Assembly: GCA_019671005.1 (NCBI GenBank) | Contig: CM033718.1 | Location: 21,580,014-21,644,013 of the forward strand | Direction of reading: 5' to 3' | Source: Hibiscus mutabilis | Lineage: Eukaryota > Streptophyta > Magnoliopsida > Malvales > Malvaceae | DNA length: 64,000 nt | Part shown: one piece after another, positions 1-10,614 of the stretch | Numbering within the stretch: the stretch's first letter is position 1 | Layout of the letters: each line of letters opens with the position of its first letter | Notes under the pieces: model-generated | The model's database searches: none | Seen by the model: only the letters and a program-made list of their open reading frames with translations | Told to the model about the DNA's origin: nothing | Made by a program: the position numbers and the translations under genes

Positions 1-480
1 TAGCATCTCATATCGTCTAGAGATATTGCCCGTCCTCTGGCAACGATAACATTGCTTGTAAAAGTTTTGGGCATCTTTGTACAATGTTGGCCAATACAAC
101 CCGAATTGCAAAACTTTGGCCGCGGTACGAGTTCCTCCAAAATGTCCTCCATAGGGTGAAGAATGGCATTGCCGGAGTACATTTTGTTGCTCTTCTTCAA
201 GGACACATCGGCGTATAACCTGATCTGCACATTGTTTAAACAAAAGAGGCTCGTCCCAAAAGTAATGTTTAGCATCATGGAAGAACCGTTTCTTCCCTTG
301 GTGAGTAAGGCCATAAGGTAAAATACCACAAACAAGGAAATTAACTAAATCCGCATACCAGGGTATTACCGAGGCATGTGCTGCCATGGCGACTGCTCCC
401 AAAATTGCCGAGGCGTGCACGTCAAAGGCTGCTGCAGCGTCGAGGGTTGCTGAGGCATGCGCGTTCATGGTTGCTGAGGC
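1..480 (-). pseudogene. Integrase zinc-binding domain, plus linker from RNase H (element A)
   Basis: Translating the minus strand from about 360 down to 1 gives an open stretch with the integrase HHCC zinc module: HDAKHYFWDE, CHSSPYGGHFGG and CYRCQRTGNISRR, where the paired Cys and the two His bind zinc. Integrase inserts the cDNA into the genome; the catalytic core lies beyond the window. Just before it (360-480) is a linker rich in Ala, Ser and His that reads ASAT and HAS repeatedly. It is encoded by five to six tandem copies of the TTGCC-type palindrome and is not part of the usual family sequence. Confidence 0.85.
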
Positions 481-1643
481 AACTAAAAGTTGTTCATCCG
501 AGAATGCATCGCATATCTCTAGATCCACGTCCTCCTCTCTATTGCGTTCTAAACGTGATAAGTGATCGGCCACTTGATTTTCTATTCCTTTCCTGTCCTT
601 AATTTCAATATCAAATTCTTGTAAAAGTAATATCCAACGAATCAATCGAGGTTTGGCATCCTTTTTAGCAAATAGATATTTGATTGTCGAATGGTCCGTA
701 AGAACAATTACCTTTGTACCAATCAAATAGGATCAGAACTTGTCAAATGCGAAAACTACAGCTAGTAACTCTTTCTCCGTTGTTGTGTAATTCACTTGAG
801 CAGTATTAAGAGTTTTACTAGCGTAGTATATCATGGAAGGTCTTACCTGTACGTTGGCCTAGGACTGCTCCTACCGTGAAATCACTTGCATCACACATGA
901 GCTCAAAAGGTAGCGTCCAATCTGGTGGAACGACAATGGGTGCCGAGGCAAGCTTTTCCTTTAGGGTTTCGAATGCTTGGGGTGCAAGAATCATCAAAAT
1001 CGAAGACTTTATCCTGTTCAAGCAAATTGTACAAGGGTTTAATGATTTTAGAAAAATTATGAATGAACCTCCTGTAAAAACCTGCATGTCCAAGAAAGCT
1101 TCGAATTCCTTTAACCGAACTTGGTGGGGGTAATCTCTCGATCACGTCCACCTTGGCTTTGTCTACTTTTGTTCCCTTGGATGAAATCTTGTGGCTGAGC
1201 ACTATTCCTTCATCTACCATAAAATGGCACTTCTTCCAATTGAGGACTAAATCAGTTTCTTCACATCTTGCCAACACCTTCTCTAAATTACCGAGACAGC
1301 TGTCGAAGTCATTACCAAGAACAGAAAAATCATCCATGAACATCTCAAGGAAGTCTTCGACCATGTCTAAAAAGAGTGCCATCATGCATCTTTGGAAGGT
1401 TGTCGGGGCGTTACACAATCCGAACGGCATCCTTCGGAAAGAATAAGTACCGTATGGGCATGTGAAGGTTGTCTTTTCTTGATCTTCTGGTGCTATGGAA
1501 ATTTGATTGTAACCTGAATAACCATCAAGAAAATAATAAAAGGGTTTATCTGCAAGACGGTCAAGCATTTGATCAATAAAGGGTAATGGGAAGTGATCTT
1601 TCCTAGTGGCTTTGTTTAGCTTTCGATAATCCATACAAACCCT
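481..1643 (-). pseudogene. Reverse transcriptase and RNase H (element A)
   Basis: Reverse transcriptase/RNase H copies element RNA into DNA. The RT reads from MDYRKLNKATRKDHFPLPF (from 1634) through YSGYNQI and FRRMPFGLCNAP to the catalytic FMDD (about 1330-1340). The RNase H follows as LMCDASDF, YYASKTLN, TEKELLAVVFA and LTDHSTIKYL, ending in QVADHLSRLE near 560. It is broken: a TGG-to-stop change just before MDYRKLN (about 1641-1643), a frameshift near 985, another near 840 and a stop near 735. Apart from these lesions the sequence is close to family consensus, so decay is moderate. Confidence 0.9.
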
Positions 1644-2871
1644 CTAACCGGTCACAGTCCTGGTTGGAATGAGTTCATTGTTTTCATTACTTACCACCGT
1701 TATACCTCCCTTTTTCGGTACACATTGTACTGGACTTACCCATGTACTATCAGAGATAGGGTATATAATGACGGCGTCAAGCCACTTGATGATTTCTTTC
1801 ATTACAACCCCTTTCATGGCATGATTCAGTCTCCTCTGGGCCTCAATTAAAGGTTTGTGATCATTTTCCAACAAAATCTTGTGCATACACACTGTCGGGC
1901 TAATTCCCTTCAAGTCGGCAATTGTCCATCCTATTGCCTTTTTGTGTAGCTTCAACATTTTGATCAACTTCTTTTCCTGCTCAGTCTGTAACTTAGAAGA
2001 AATAATTACATGCAATGTATTATCGGTTCTTAAGTATGCATATTTTAGTTGCTCTGGCAATTGTTTCAACTCAAGAATCGGTGGTTGTTCAATAGAGGGC
2101 TTTTCGAGCTTACCTTCCTTACCTGAGTAATCCAGTGGTTCAAAGTATGTACCTGGTCGATTCACTAGCCAATTTGCCTCTTCTTGTTGTTCCTCATCGA
2201 CCGGTTCTTCATACTCCTCAGGTTTCTCTTGATCGGCAATGTAGTTGCCGAGGCAACTAAATTCCTCGTCGAAGTTAAACTCTGTTATGGCATGAAGAAG
2301 TTGGCATTCTTCTGGCTCATCGGCATGCCTTAGTGTTTGGAACACATTTAGTTTAACTTTCTGGTCATTTTGTGAATTCTCATTTTTCAACATCGATCAA
2401 GGTTCTCCCTGTTGCTAGGAATGGTTTCCCGAGAATGATAGGTGCATGCTCATCTGCTTCACAATCCAAAACAATAAAGTCAGGGGGAAAAATAAATTTA
2501 TCAACTTTTACCAGTATGTCTTCGATTTTTCCCTCTGGATGCACATAGGATTTGTCAGCTAGCTGTAGCATAACTGTTGTAGGTCTTGCCTTCCCGATTC
2601 CTAGTTTCTGGAAAACCGATTTAGGCATCAAATTTATGCTAGCCCCAAGGTCGCATAATGCTTTTCTGACATAGTGGTTTCCAATAGAACAGGGTATTGT
2701 GAAACTTTTGGGATCCTTCAACTTAGGTGGCATACGATTGTGCAACATGGCCATGCATCCCTCTGTTGCGGCAACTGTTTCAAACTCTCCTAGCCTTGTT
2801 CTCTTGGACACAATGTCTTTAAGAAACTTGGCATAGTTCGGCATTTGTTCAATTGCTTCCACCAATGGCAA
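1644..2871 (-). pseudogene. Aspartic protease and N-terminal part of RT (element A)
   Basis: The segment 2380-2871 reads as the retropepsin region, with CDLGASINLMP as the active site in the form typical of Athila elements, followed by VLDCEADEHAPIILGKPFLAT. It passes by a frameshift near 2380-2395 into the PR-RT linker and the start of RT (1644-2393), recognisable by IGWTIADLKGISPTVCMHKILL, STWVSPVQCVPKKGG and ELIPTRTVTG. Inside the linker the residues CLGN are encoded by a perfect copy of the palindrome at 2244-2257. Confidence 0.88.
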
Positions 2872-2883
2872 GTTGATGTGGAC

Positions 2884-4617
2884 TTACTTTAGGATATCAA
2901 GAAACTTCTTGAATTGATATTCTTGCTTTTGTCGCTTCAACCTTTGTGGGAATGGTGGTGGAAGTCGGATATCTTCGATCCTTTCATTGGTTTGGAACCT
3001 GATTAACGGTATTGCCGGGACAACTGAAGTTGCTGAGGCATTATCAACTGGGGTTGCCGAGGCATGCTTATCACAAGTTGCCAAAGCATCCTAATCGTCG
3101 GTTGTCGAGGCATGCTTATTACCAGTTGCCGCGGCAATTCCTGGTTCAGCATCTGAGGCTTTGCCGCTAGGTTCGTCTTGATCTTTTTGTGGAGTTTTGT
3201 TTGATGAGCGGACTTGAGCCTCTTTAAGTTGTTGGCCACTTCTAGTGGTGATCGCCTTACATTGCTCATGGCCAGTTCCTCTTGCGACTTCAGTATCGCT
3301 AGGTAAACCTCCTTGCGGTCTAGTATTCAGGTTTTGAGCAAACTGTCCGACTTGATTTTCTAATGATTTGATTGCCGCCTCTTGGTTTTGCAATCTCATC
3401 TCGGTCCTGTTAATAAAAGCATCAATTCTTTTTATGAAGTTACTATTCTCAGCCATATAAGATTCAGTTTTCATCATAAAAGCATTTAGAGAATTTTCCA
3501 AAGAACTAGATGTTGTCGGTTGTTGCTGCGGCAACTATTACCGTGGCATATTCTGCCGGAATCCCGATGCTTGTGCATTCTGATTGTTCTGGTTTAGAGC
3601 ATTGTTGGGATTACTCCATGAAAAATTCAGGTGCTTCTTCCAAGCTGGATTGTATGTATTGGACATCACATTGTTGTTCCGATTGTAATTCCCCACATAG
3701 AAGCTGGATTCCGGATTCTCATGTGTGTTGTTTGGTTTTTGCATGTTCTGGACCATCTTGGTTAAAGTAGCCAATTGTGCCGAAATTGAATCTGATGATC
3801 CTAGTTCATGTATTTTGGCTTGGCGTCTAACTCCTCCTCTTCTAGTATAGGGGAATTGATAAACATTCTTGGCCAGCCTGTTTAGAATTTGCATTGCTTC
3901 CTCCGACGACTTATCTAGGAGTATGTTGTTTGCCGAGGCATCTAGCATCATCCTTGTTAGTGTATTCACGGAGTTGTAAAACATTGTTACTTGAGTCCAC
4001 ACTGGGAATCCGTGCCTCGTACATGGATTCATCATCTGCTTGCCGAAAAGAAGTAATGTCATTACGAAGCTTATCAGTCAAATTTGTAGGATTAAACCGA
4101 GCAAGGAAATCACGACAAAGATCGGTCCAAGATCCTATTGATCCGGTAAGAATGCTATTCAACCATGCTTTCGCCCTATCCCTCAGTGAATAGGGGAATA
4201 ATCTTAATCGTAAAACATCGGGGTGAATCCATGTATTTTGAACAAGTTGCAAATCTCGAGGAAAGATTTAAGATGTTGTCGTGCATCTTCAGTTGCTGAG
4301 CCGCCAAATTGACCAATTGTGTTGATCATATTAAACATTACCAGTTTCAACTCAAAGTGGTCGGCTTCAATTTCAGGTGCGACAACTCCTGGATTAAGTC
4401 CATCAAGATCTTCTTCAAGATAGTCTCGAATAGTTCTGTTTCGTGCAAGAATCACTCCTTCTCCTGCTGGAACATCTTGATTCATATTGCCGTCTTGATT
4501 AGCCATTACTACTCTTATCCTTCGTCTAAGTCTTTGTAAGGTTCGTTCGATTTCTGGATCAAAGGGATATTCTGGTGTAATCGGTCTCGCCCTGGTCATA
4601 TACCAATGCAAAACCAA
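2884..4617 (-). pseudogene. Gag polyprotein (element A), frameshifted
   Basis: Structural protein that packages element RNA. The N-terminal part (4204-4617) includes the gag-core start FELKLVMFNMINTIGQFGG and HLKSFLEICN. A frameshift near 4210-4250 leads to LRLRLFPYSLRDRAKAWLNS and DFLARFNPTNLTDKLRNDI (3911-4252), then a further shift to DKSSEEAMQILNRLAKNVYQ and NRNNNVMSNTYNPAWKKH (3538-4062), then a C-terminal coiled and low-complexity region (3091-3534, 2884-3084). The CCHC zinc knuckle normally found before the NRNNN..YNP segment is absent here, although element B keeps one. The C-terminal region is full of palindrome copies read as MPRQ or ASAT. Confidence 0.85.
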
Positions 4618-4697
4618 AGTTTGTTAGCCCTTTGAATCTTAAACAAAAAAAGTAAAAAGAAAGTGCAAGAAAATAAAAACAAAGTCGCTATTGCCAA

Positions 4698-4715
4698 TCC
4701 CCGACAACGGCACCA
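4698..4715 (-). promoter_or_regulatory. Primer-binding site, tRNA-Asp type (element A)
   Basis: On the minus strand this reads TGGTGCCGTTGTCGGGGA, six bases after the LTR end. It matches the tRNA-Asp-complementary primer site typical of Athila elements (TGGCGCCGTTGCCGGGG) with two changes. It fixes both the orientation and the LTR boundary. Confidence 0.8.
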
Positions 4716-4721
4716 AAAACT

Positions 4722-6213
4722 TGTTGCGCGTAATAAGTGCTACGCAATTGTGCAAGTATACACGTTGCAAGTTATAGTATAAAAGATATCGTCTCCACAG
4801 GGATTGGTGCCACTTCAAGAATCTAGTCTCTTGCACTGTAAAAAGTAAAAGAAAACACAAGTAGAAGATTATAGGAGTTTTAACTAATAACTAATCTAGA
4901 AAGCAAATAAGTAAAAGGCGATGTAATTAAATGAGAGAGATAGGCCAGGTTATCGTGAATTGAGGTGTGATAGCCGATTGGATCGTCTTGGTAAAAGAGT
5001 GCACGGGCAACTCAGTTGCCGTGGCAACTTGCACAACGGGGTTGCCTTGGCAACTAATCGATGGTTGCCTGGGCGACTAGTTGGGCAACTACTTGGGTGT
5101 CTGGGCAGCAACCTTCAAGGTTCGGCAGAGCGTTCTTTAATGGTTTCTTCTTATCCCTAAGTCGAAACTCTAGCTACTTGTGCATGCCTTGATAATACAT
5201 CCCTGCGTGAATCAAGGGTGAACAACAACCAATCTTGCGCTCCTCTTAGCCGTTGAAATCCTTAACTTATTCCTAAGCCGGATTAATCTTCACCATCAAT
5301 AGATTGAATAAAGATCATATTCATTCGTTTCTTGAATCTAACTCTCCCGATATTAGATAAATAGATGAAGTTACGAGATCCTCTCCCAATTCACTCGCAA
5401 ATAAGAATAAGAACCAAGAATGAATAAACTTTGAATAGAAAAGTGCAAACTCTTATTACCTAAACAAAATCCAATAGTTTCTCACAACCACAAGACACAA
5501 TAACCTTAGCCAAATAGATTTAGTTCATGGCTAGGTTCCAAAGAAACACAAGATAAAAATCCCTAGCATGAACCTAATTGAACAAGAAAGAAAAAGATGA
5601 AGGATGAAGCTTGTCAAAATCCTCCTTGCCCTTGATGCTTGTCGAAAATTCTCTCCTCTCTCCCCCATTGGAGTTGAGGGCATGGCCTCTAATTTATAGG
5701 GCTAGGTCAAAGTCCTTCTTTGAGCAGGAAGTTAAGTTGGAATTAAATTATCTTTAAAGAATATAATTCTTTATTATAATTATATTCCTTCTAGAACTTC
5801 TTCTATCTTCTTGGAATTTAATTCTTCTTTAATCTCTTCGTGGAAATCAAACTCCTTTGGGATTTAGCTTTGTTCCACGTTATCTTGGGCTTGTCTAGTC
5901 ATCAATTTCGACTACCATATCACCTTATTCTTTGTCGACAATTGCCCTAGCAACTGGCTCGGCGTCTCCTTCATGCATTGCCCTGGCAACTAGCTCTAGC
6001 CTTGCTTTGTCAAGTGATCCTGCACATACACACAAAACACACCAAAGCAGCATCTTTTCCCACAAAAACAACCAAGTTATGCAATCAAGCTCAACGATGG
6101 AAGGAAACATGGATTAATGCATGAATGGCTAATTATGCAATTAATATGAGCCTAAGTCTAACAATAATATGAGTAAAAAGGGTAAGAAAAATAGTACTTT
6201 TGAACACTTATCA
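4722..6213 (-). repeat. Athila-like LTR 1 (shared by elements A and B)
   Basis: A 1492-base LTR. In plus orientation it starts TGTTGCGCG and ends CACTTATCA, so on its own strand it is TGATAAGTG...CGCAACA. The boundaries were set by comparison with LTR 2 (8568-10056): similarity begins and ends at these points. On its minus-strand 3' side it abuts the primer site and gag of element A; on its 5' side it abuts the env-region end of element B. It holds six or more palindrome copies, such as 5015-5028, 5041-5054, 5941-5954 and 5977-5990. Confidence 0.85.
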
Positions 6214-6457
6214 CTTTCCATATAAATCCTAAAATTGAAGGTTCTATCATGTAAGTGCAGTGGAAAAAATTCATCATAAGATATCACAGCAAGTCTAGGT
6301 AGTTTAAACCGATAAAAGACATGGCAAGTAACATATGCAAATTATATGAGATGAATGCAACAATCTAATAAGCACAAGACCCCCCTCAAACTTGAGAGAA
6401 GCATTGTCCCCATTGCATGCAACTACAAAAATTAAAAGTAAATAGAATGCGAATGAG

Positions 6458-6931
6458 TCAGTCAGATAGGTTGTCACCTAGAATGACGAGTTTCCTTCGA
6501 GCCGTGTGCTTGATTCTTTTGCCGGCTCGTGGTGGTTGTTGGCGTGTGGCTGGCCGTGCCTCTTGAACCTTTGTCTTCACTACCTTGTCGCTTTGTGCAT
6601 CCTCATTTGCGGCCTCATCAATGTTAGAAGCTTTGCGCTTCGACTTTGATCGCTCGGACGGGGGCGACTTTATTGGGGCAAAAACTGTCTCGTCCAAATC
6701 TAAAAAATCATGAATTGATTCAGTACGAGTTGGTTCAGTCATAGGTTGTTTACCTTTTTGTGTAGTAGTTGTCGTGACATCTTTAGTTGCCGGGGCAAGT
6801 AGTTCGGCAGGAAAAATTGGGAATGGAATGGTGCTATCGAGATAGTTCTCCAATTTGACTCGCATAATGGCCACATCGCGATCCTTCATATACCGCATAA
6901 AAAGCAGTTGTCGGGCCTCGAGTTGCTCCAA
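6458..6931 (-). pseudogene. C-terminus of late (env-region) ORF of element B
   Basis: An open frame of 157 residues with a charged, Lys/Arg-rich C-terminus (PPSERSKSKRKASN, GKRIKHTARRKL). The start resembles the end of the extra ORF that many Athila-like elements carry after pol (MEQLEARQLLFMRYMKDRD). Its position next to the LTR fits that. It has no recognisable catalytic motif. One palindrome copy (6786-6799) lies inside. A G-rich tract on the minus strand (about 6379-6390) is a possible polypurine tract relic. The identity rests on position and general likeness only. Confidence 0.5.
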
Positions 6932-7172
6932 TCATTGCGCCAAAGGGCTGAGTAATTTGGCAATCTTATCGAGGCTTGCCAAGGTATGTGAACTTGCCGC
7001 GGTATTGTTAGTTGCCCTGGCAATTGTCGGAGCATGGTTCATGATTGTAAATTGTCCATGGGTTTGTGGTTCATGTGGGTTATTGATTGGAAAAACAAAG
7101 TAAAACAAGAAAGAAAAACTTAAGAGTTCAAAGGAAGAAAGAAGCTAGGAAACTCCTTATCCCTTGAAACTC

Positions 7173-7772
7173 TTATCCTAAAAAAATAAACATAAAAGGG
7201 TAATTATCAAAATAAAAGAAAAAATGAAAATAAAAATATAGATAAAAAGAAAGATTTAGAAGGGTCGTTTTCGATATTTCTTGTAGTCCATCTGTACCCT
7301 CCATCGAGTGACAAATATTGCCCAAAAATAGTTTGGCCAATGTGCTTGCAGCTACTCCCTTTTGCGTTACCATGGTGGAGGTGCCTTCCTTGTAATCCAT
7401 GTATACTCTCCACCTTGCTACTATTCCTGAAGGCATGAATATATTAATAGGAAAATTTATATCAACACCCAACCATTTAATTACCTCATTCTCGTCGACC
7501 TCCATCATGGTTGGATGTAGCCTTCGTTGTCGTGGCAATTGCTGCTCAAGCCAATTGTCGTGAAAATCATCTATCAAAATTCTATGAATGTCAAAAGAAG
7601 AACCAAGTTTCTGAAAAGCTTCATGAATCCAAATACCATTTTGTTTAGACTCCTCAAACATCTCCATCAGTAGAGATTTCGATGGCTTCAAATCTACCAG
7701 TGTCGGTTCCTCAAGAAATACATACAGTGGATGAGGTGAGTTTTTGAAGAATTCAAAAGGTTCAACCATCAC
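7173..7772 (-). pseudogene. Remnant of protease-RT linker and RT start (element B)
   Basis: The frame preserves a diverged version of the segment that in element A joins protease to RT: EEPTLVDLKP, then IHRILIDD, RRLHPTMMEV, NEVIKWL, and finally RWRVYMDY, which corresponds to the start of the RT. After that it is unrelated low-complexity sequence. At 7526-7539 a 12-base unit coding LPRQ has been added between the otherwise conserved EQQ and RRL. The catalytic RT core is absent. Confidence 0.65.
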
Positions 7773-7882
7773 ATGCTCATATTACATTAGCAAATTATTG
7801 TCATCTTATTGATCTTACATGTGGTAGTGCAATTGCCGTGGCAAAGGTTGATGAGAGCAATCTCCAAATTCCTACTTTAGCA

Positions 7883-8452
7883 TCAACGTTGTAACACTCT
7901 GGACATCAGATTCCTCAGAATTTGTTGTAGCATTTCTCTTCTTTGCCTCATTGAGTGTTGTCGTGGCATTGCTCTGTTTAGACTCCACAATCTTTGCCGT
8001 GGCATGTTATCTAAGAGATATGTTAATCTCCTCGGTTGATCTTCCACTTCTCTCAAGAGCGCATCTATCCTAGCTATCCTCGTATCCATAGAATTTGATA
8101 GCTCTTGACAAGGACTACATTGCCATGACATATCTGTTGCTACGCAAAAACTGTCGTGGTAAAAAAATTGAGCTTTTTGATCATACCATGAAGGATTTTG
8201 CTGTTGGTTCCATCTATGGTCCTCCATGTAGCCATATGCACCAGGATTGTGAGGGCAATCTTCAAAAACATAATGTTCTCCACAACAAGCGCATGATTTT
8301 TCCACGGTATAGGCTTTTCTCGGTTGGTATAGGTAATCATCGGTGAGTGTAAGAAACTCTTGATTGGATTGATTTCTATCTTCCATCATCAACTCTCGAA
8401 TAGATCGGCTTTTATTTCCCGACATGTTGATGTCCCTTAACTTGTAGCGCAC
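7883..8452 (-). pseudogene. Gag fragment with CCHC-like zinc knuckle (element B)
   Basis: A 189-residue open frame starting close to the primer site. It contains CACCGEHYVFEDCPHNP, a C-x2-C-x4-H-x4-C-like zinc knuckle as in Athila gag, followed by a segment like the gag C-terminal region and by MPRQ repeats from the palindrome (7957-7970, 7993-8006). The gag core that should precede the knuckle has been deleted, so the product would not form particles. Confidence 0.65.
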
Positions 8453-8542
8453 CTAATTGTTTTTTATAAAACAAACAAAAAGAAAAGTTAGTAAAAATAA
8501 TAAGAAAAATGCAATAACAAAAACAACTAACACCAATTGTCA

Positions 8543-8560
8543 ATCCCCGGCAACGACGTC
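8543..8560 (-). promoter_or_regulatory. Primer-binding site (element B), mutated
   Basis: The minus strand reads TGACGTCGTTGCCGGGGA, matching the Athila primer site with changes in its first bases. It lies seven to eight bases from LTR 2, as in element A. Confidence 0.7.
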
Positions 8561-8567
8561 AAAAACT

Positions 8568-10056
8568 TATTGCGTGTTTTGAGTGCTACGCAATGATGCA
8601 ATTGAACACGTCGCAAATAATAAGTGATAAGTATCGAGTATCGTCTCCACAGGAATTGGCTTGGGCCACTTTGCTTAAGTTATTACACTGCAAAAATAAT
8701 AAAATTGAAGGTGATAAATATCAAGTAAAATAAACTAAATAAAATAAAGTAAATAGAAAGGAATAATCGGTTTAAGAGAGTAGGCTGAGTTATCGTGAGT
8801 CGTGGCGTGATGATTGAATGGACGGTCTTGGTAATTGATTGCAAGAGTAACTCAATCGTCTTAACAATTAGCATCAGTTGAATTGTCTGGGCAACTGTAA
8901 TTGCCTGGGCAACTAGAATGGTGCGATTGCCTGGGCAACTGGGCGACTTCCTTCAAAGTTTGACGAAGCGTTCTTCAATGGCTTCTCATTATCCCTAACT
9001 CGAAACACTATTAATTGTGCATGCCTTGGTGATACATCCCTACGTTAACCATAGGTGAACAACAATCGATCTTGCGCTTCTCTTAGCCGTTGAAATTTGC
9101 AACTTATCCCCAAGTCGAATTAGTCTTCACCAACATTCGTTTGTATGAAAACCATGCTCATTCGTTTCTTGAATCTAACTCTCCGGATATTAGATAAATG
9201 GATGAATTCACGAGATCCTCTCCTAATTCACTCGCAATCAAAATTAAGAACCAAGAATGAATAAACTTTGAAATTGAATGGCAATCAAAAACCTAAACAA
9301 TCTAAACGTTTATCAAAACCACAAAAACACAATAACCCTATCCAATTTATATCACTTCATGGCTGGGTTCGAAAGATAAACAAGGGGAAAATTCCCAACT
9401 ATGGATCGCATAGAGTAAAAATAAAAAAGAAGATGATGCCTTGCGATCCGCTTTCTTTCTCTGATTCCCCTCTCCTCTCTTTCTTGTCGCAGGTTGATCT
9501 CTATTGAAAGAGATGGTTTGATTTGTTGTTTGTTGATAAGAGGAGTTGATTTGCGTTGGAGTTCCATGGAATTAGGATTTTATCTGATCAAACTCTTCCA
9601 ATTTGGATAGGATTAGACTTGTTTTAATTGGATAAAAGATAATTAATACTTCCATCTTTATCTCCAAGATCTCCTCAAAAATTGGAGTCTTTATCTCTAT
9701 CAAATTCTGCTTGTAAATTCAGATTTTGGAGACTTATCCCTTGAATTTTGAATTTATCCAAAACTGGGCAGATTTATCCCGAATTGCTACTGCAACTGGT
9801 TCGGCATATCCTTCCTTATTCTCACGAATTGTCTCGGCAATTTGCACTTTGCCACGGCAATCCTAACCTACACAAAATAAAGCACCAAAGCAGCGACTTT
9901 TCCACGAAAAATCAACAAAATGTAATACCAAACTCATGAATCAAGGAAACTAGGAAACTATGCATGAATGCCTATGAATGCAACTAAAATGAGCCTAAGT
10001 CTAACAATAATATGAGTAAAAATGGCAAGAAAAATAGTACTTTTACACACTTATCA
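8568..10056 (-). repeat. Athila-like LTR 2
   Basis: A 1489-base homologue of LTR 1: plus-strand ends TATTGCGTG and CACTTATCA, with the first base pair of the terminal TG mutated. Conserved blocks include CGTCTCCACAGG (about 8642) and ACAATAATATGAG near 10002. It carries its own palindrome set (8882-8895, 8900-8913, 8926-8939, 9828-9841, 9848-9861). Its right edge cuts into a copia gag fragment, so the Athila insertion came after that element. Confidence 0.85.
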
Positions 10057-10614
10057 GTAAACCCCCTCATATTTTGTGTTCCTTTCTTTAAAGATCTAAG
10101 ACGACAATGGAGATTCATAATTCTTGTCGTACAAAGATTAGAATGAGCAGTGTAATGGCTTTCTAGACGGCAGTCGTAGTCTCAGAGCCAACAAGTTGTG
10201 GCAAAATGGTTGCACTAACAGTAGAGAGTAGCCAAGAGGCTAACGAACTATCTTATTTATAGAATTGAACATAGGAAAGGTTAATGACTTGCTCACTTGC
10301 TCTATTGCGAGCTATCTTGGGCTGAATAGGTAAAGAACCATCAAGATATCCCTCCAAGCCCAAGCCTCTGATGGTAAGAACCACTTGTTGCTTCCACAAG
10401 AGATAGTTCGACTCAGTGAGGCAGACATTGACTCTTTTGTTGGAGAAGATTTGCGCCTCAAGAAGCTGCTCGTCATCGATTGTGTCAAAAGTGATCTCCA
10501 GAGGTGCCATCGGAACGAACAAGAATTGCGAAAGAGAAGAAGTGAAGCTGCGATACAGAACTGGGAATTGAAAAAAAAATCACAAACCGAGATCTAACCT
10601 AGCGACTGATACCA
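10057..10614 (-). pseudogene. Ty1/copia gag N-terminal fragment
   Basis: The minus strand reads through VCLTESNYLLWKQQVV and GLGLEGYLDGS, then SSLASWLLSTVSATILPQLVG, the N-terminal half of a copia gag (UBN2/retrotran-gag type). The usual primer site TGGTATCAG lies at 10606-10614, complementary to initiator tRNA-Met. There is a stop after VQFYK and another after TTTAV. The fragment is cut off at 10056 by LTR 2 of the Athila-like element. Confidence 0.8.

Larger units (their letters stand above)
1..6213 (-). mobile_element. Athila-like Ty3/gypsy retrotransposon, element A (partial)
   Basis: Minus-strand LTR retrotransposon whose 5' part lies in the window. The order on the minus strand is LTR (4722-6213), primer-binding site (4698-4715), gag, aspartic protease, reverse transcriptase, RNase H and the zinc-binding part of integrase, which runs off the left edge. 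This gag-PR-RT-RH-IN order defines Ty3/gypsy. The protease form DLGAS, the gag sequence and the tRNA-Asp-like primer site are what I know from Athila elements. Several frameshifts and stops make it non-functional. It is studded with a short TTGCC-NN-GGCAA palindrome. Confidence 0.9.
6214..10056 (-). mobile_element. Internally deleted Athila-like element B (body plus LTR 2)
   Basis: Minus-strand order is LTR 2, primer site, a gag piece with a zinc knuckle (7883-8452), a remnant of the PR-RT linker and RT start (7173-7772), and a late ORF piece (6458-6931), then LTR 1. The body is only about 2.35 kb, so most of gag and nearly all of pol are missing. LTR 1 sits where the 3' LTR of this element belongs, yet it also serves as the 5' LTR of element A. 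The two LTRs are clearly diverged, so they are not a young pair from one insertion. Confidence 0.75.

Noticed and set aside
876..1446. Open frames on the plus strand over the Athila pol region
   Set aside because: They are complementary shadows of the RT/RNase H frames and show no domain of their own.
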